64,000 nt of DNA, from NCBI GenBank assembly GCA_013397435.1, contig VZRG01000349.1, positions 521,140 to 585,139 of the forward strand, read 5' to 3'. Below the pieces are notes generated by a model, which ran no database searches, was not told the DNA's origin, and saw only the letters and a list, made by a program, of their open reading frames with translations. A program made the position numbers and the translations under genes. Each line of letters opens with the position of its first letter. Within the stretch, counting starts at the first letter, position 1. This DNA comes from Erythrocercus mccallii (taxonomy: Eukaryota > Chordata > Aves > Passeriformes > Dicruridae). Positions 61,543-64,000 of the stretch are shown one piece after another.

Positions 61543-64000
61543 GTGAGCAACTGATGTGTTTCTGAGATGCAGTGTTGTCAAGATGTGATAGCCTCTCTAA
61601 TTTCCCTTTCTTCTCCCTTTTTCCAACCAGATGCTCTACTGAAGCTGTTTGTACTGAAGTTTGTCCTAAAAGTTACTTTTCCTCTACAGTGTAGTTCAGC
61701 TGGAAATTCCTTCGCAACCAGGAAGTGTAGATTAGCTGAAGGACCTATTTGCTGTCCTGAAAACAGTTGCATGGTGAAATTATTTGTTATTTAAGTTTAT
61801 ACTGTCTTCTGTGACGGTTTCAGTGTAAAGAGGCAGAAGAATTTCATGAGGACATTTTTCTTGAAGGGCTGGATATCTTCCATTGCACTTCTACTCCTTT
61901 GAAAATCTTGGAAGTACTCACGTTCACAGCAATATGTTATGTCAAAACCTGAGCAGTTTGCTTTATTTTTAGAGTTGCTTTTTAAGGTAATGAATTCTGT
62001 AGCTTGCTTAGGGCAGGCCACATAAATCTCATTGCACTTAAGGCTTCCTAGTGTGATAACCACTCTTGCTAAATTTGTGACTTGGCAATCTTATGCTTCA
62101 CAGTAGTTGGCCAATAAACCATTTTATGTTAGAAGGATAAAAATCAGTGAGTATCAGAGATTAGGCGAATCCCTTTGAATGCATATGCTAGTTCTTCAGC
62201 AACACTTGAATGACCGTGCAGAATAGTATGAAATGATTATGCCAAGCAGTATTTGAAGAACTGATTTTTTTAAAATTTTTTTGGGCCACTGTTTCTGATA
62301 TGCTGCATTAACTGCCACTGTTCAAAACCTGTGATGAGAGGTTTCTTGAGGCTGGTTGTAGCATATGCCCGCTTGCAGCCTTCTTGCCACAAAGCAGTAA
62401 TGATGACTCACTGTCAGGAAAAAGGCAGCTGGGCAGATACTGATCTAGTGGCAGCTGAGAAGTCATGGGTAGGCGGGGGGAGGGAGAAGAAAAATTTTAT
62501 GGGGTCTGTGGCAGGAAAAGGTCATGATTAGAAGGAAGCGGAAAATCTTACTGGTTCACTGGTGTGAGTCTCTTGCACTGTGTAGGTCCCTTGTGTGTTT
62601 GCTGTCGCCTTGTGGCCACTGTCACACAGAACTCCTGGCTGTGTCCATTGCTTCCAGCCCTCCTACACATTCTTTCTCTGGTAGAGATGGCACAGAGTGC
62701 CTCTTTCTGAGGCTTGCATCAAATCTGGGTAGCATGTGTCAGGCCCTTCTCTGCTGCAGAAATCTTCATTGTTATTTATTGTGGGGCGTTTTGGCCAGAG
62801 ATTTTCGGAGTGGTGAGAGCAATGAAAACTCTGTTTTTCTGTATTGTATAAGTGCCAAAAAGCCTGACACAAATACTGTCACAATAGCAGATTGCCCAAG
62901 TTCATGCCTTTACAGAATGTCTCTCTTCTGTGGAATAGTCTGTGTTGACCACTGACTGTTGACTGCAGGTTGACCACTTTTGTCCATAGCAGAGATAGCT
63001 GTTTATCCTTTTAAATACTAAGGACTTCCAGATACTGGCTACTGCATAAACAAATACTAATTTTTTTGGTAGCATGTTTTAGCTAACACATTTTGAATCA
63101 CAGCTGTGGTGGTGGGATCTACAATCCTCTAAAATAACATGCTTCAGTCTTTTAATGTGGAAGGTCTAATCATGATAGCAGCAACATACATACAAGTATT
63201 GCATGTTCACGTAGAAAGCACCAAATAATTGATTAGTGTTCAGAGTTGTGTAAATATGGACTTTTTATTTTACATTTTTTTGTTACTTTGCAAAATTTGC
63301 AAAATACATATAGTTCAGCAGTTCTATTCTGTATTTGCATCAAGTAATCTAGGAAGGAAATCATTCATAATACAGTTGTTAGGCTATTGTTCTGGTCTAT
63401 GTGCAGACATGTAAAGAAAATGTCTTTGTGCTTATAGTTTATGCATTTTAGCTGGAAGGACAAAGGAACAACTCTAATCAAATTTCACTGCCAGCAGCTG
63501 CCTGAAGCCCATGCAGTGTGAGAGGAAACAAAAACTATCAGTCATATTTTAGCTTTTAATTGCAGTTGTTAAAATTTTGATCCTTTTAGAAAATGATGTA
63601 GCAACCAAATTCATTAAAGTTTACCTGCAGATGGACACTGACTAGATCTTTAAATAGAGTTTTATTGTTGCCCCTTCTTTCTACATATTATATCACTCTG
63701 CTAACACTGATTTAATAAGATAAATGTCAGTAATTTCACTGTTTGTGTGGTAACATCAGTTATGGTAAAGACTGGGAATGTGTTGAGCTGAATTTAATTT
63801 ATTGTGCAATCTGGAACACAGTTTTTCCTTTCCCTTCTCTGGAGGAGAAAAGAGAAGGTGTGTGACTGTCCAGGGCTTCCTGTTGAGGCAGAGCTTAGAG
63901 CCACATGGGCAGGGATAAGTTGCTTTTCCATACTGTGGATTTGTATCCAAATGGTCTCCGCGGGGGGTGGAGAGCCGAGAGTTGTAGGGGAGGCGGCTAC
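61543..64000 (+). other. WRNIP1: WRNIP1 intron 4 (partial)
   Basis: AT-rich sequence with no match to the next WRNIP1 exon (expected to begin within the HYNCISALHKSMRGSD region). The last 45 bases become suddenly GC-rich with several CpGs, which may be the edge of a GC-rich element beyond the window. Confidence 0.7.

Noticed and set aside
1..64000. CRISPR arrays, bacterial operons, tRNA or rRNA genes
   Set aside because: No regularly spaced repeats, operon-like gene packing or RNA-gene signatures were seen; the sequence is vertebrate intronic DNA.

Overview
The window looks like avian nuclear DNA. It is mostly AT-rich non-coding sequence with one strong CpG island, intron-split genes with canonical splice sites, and a fragment matching the 3' end of a CR1 LINE, the main bird retrotransposon. 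The species cannot be told from the sequence. No CRISPR array, operon, tRNA or rRNA gene was seen.

Left two thirds (about 1-43 kb), minus strand: 5' part of MYLK4, a myosin light chain kinase of the CaMK family. Two coding exons can be supported. Exon A (40256-40514) carries the start known from mammalian MYLK4. Exon B (4700-5348) encodes a coiled-coil-rich segment resembling the N-terminus of the paralogue MYLK3. The kinase-domain exons are not in the window and should lie to the left. The two exons share acceptor phase and donor phase, and neither length is a multiple of three. They therefore fit alternative use better than direct joining. The intron between them is about 35 kb and holds simple repeats, small palindromes and, right beside exon A, a probable solo LTR of an endogenous retrovirus (39252-40110).

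Right third (about 43.6-64 kb), plus strand: first four coding exons of WRNIP1, a RarA/Mgs1-type AAA+ ATPase that protects stalled replication forks. It starts in a CpG island with an ACTACA-type promoter motif. Exon 1 gives the UBZ zinc finger, a short linker and the Walker A loop; exon 2 gives the rest of Walker A and Walker B; exon 3 gives sensor 1 and the arginine finger; exon 4 gives sensor 2. The C-terminal exons lie beyond 64000. The pre-ATPase linker is roughly 95-100 residues shorter than I recall for human WRNIP1.

The two genes lie head to head, 5' ends about 3.3 kb apart in what is visible, matching the MYLK4-WRNIP1 order known in human 6p25. No clearly new multi-gene system was found. 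The best leads are the MYLK4 N-terminal exon arrangement, the adjacent LTR, a CpG-dense hairpin element at 36.9 kb, and the short WRNIP1 linker.
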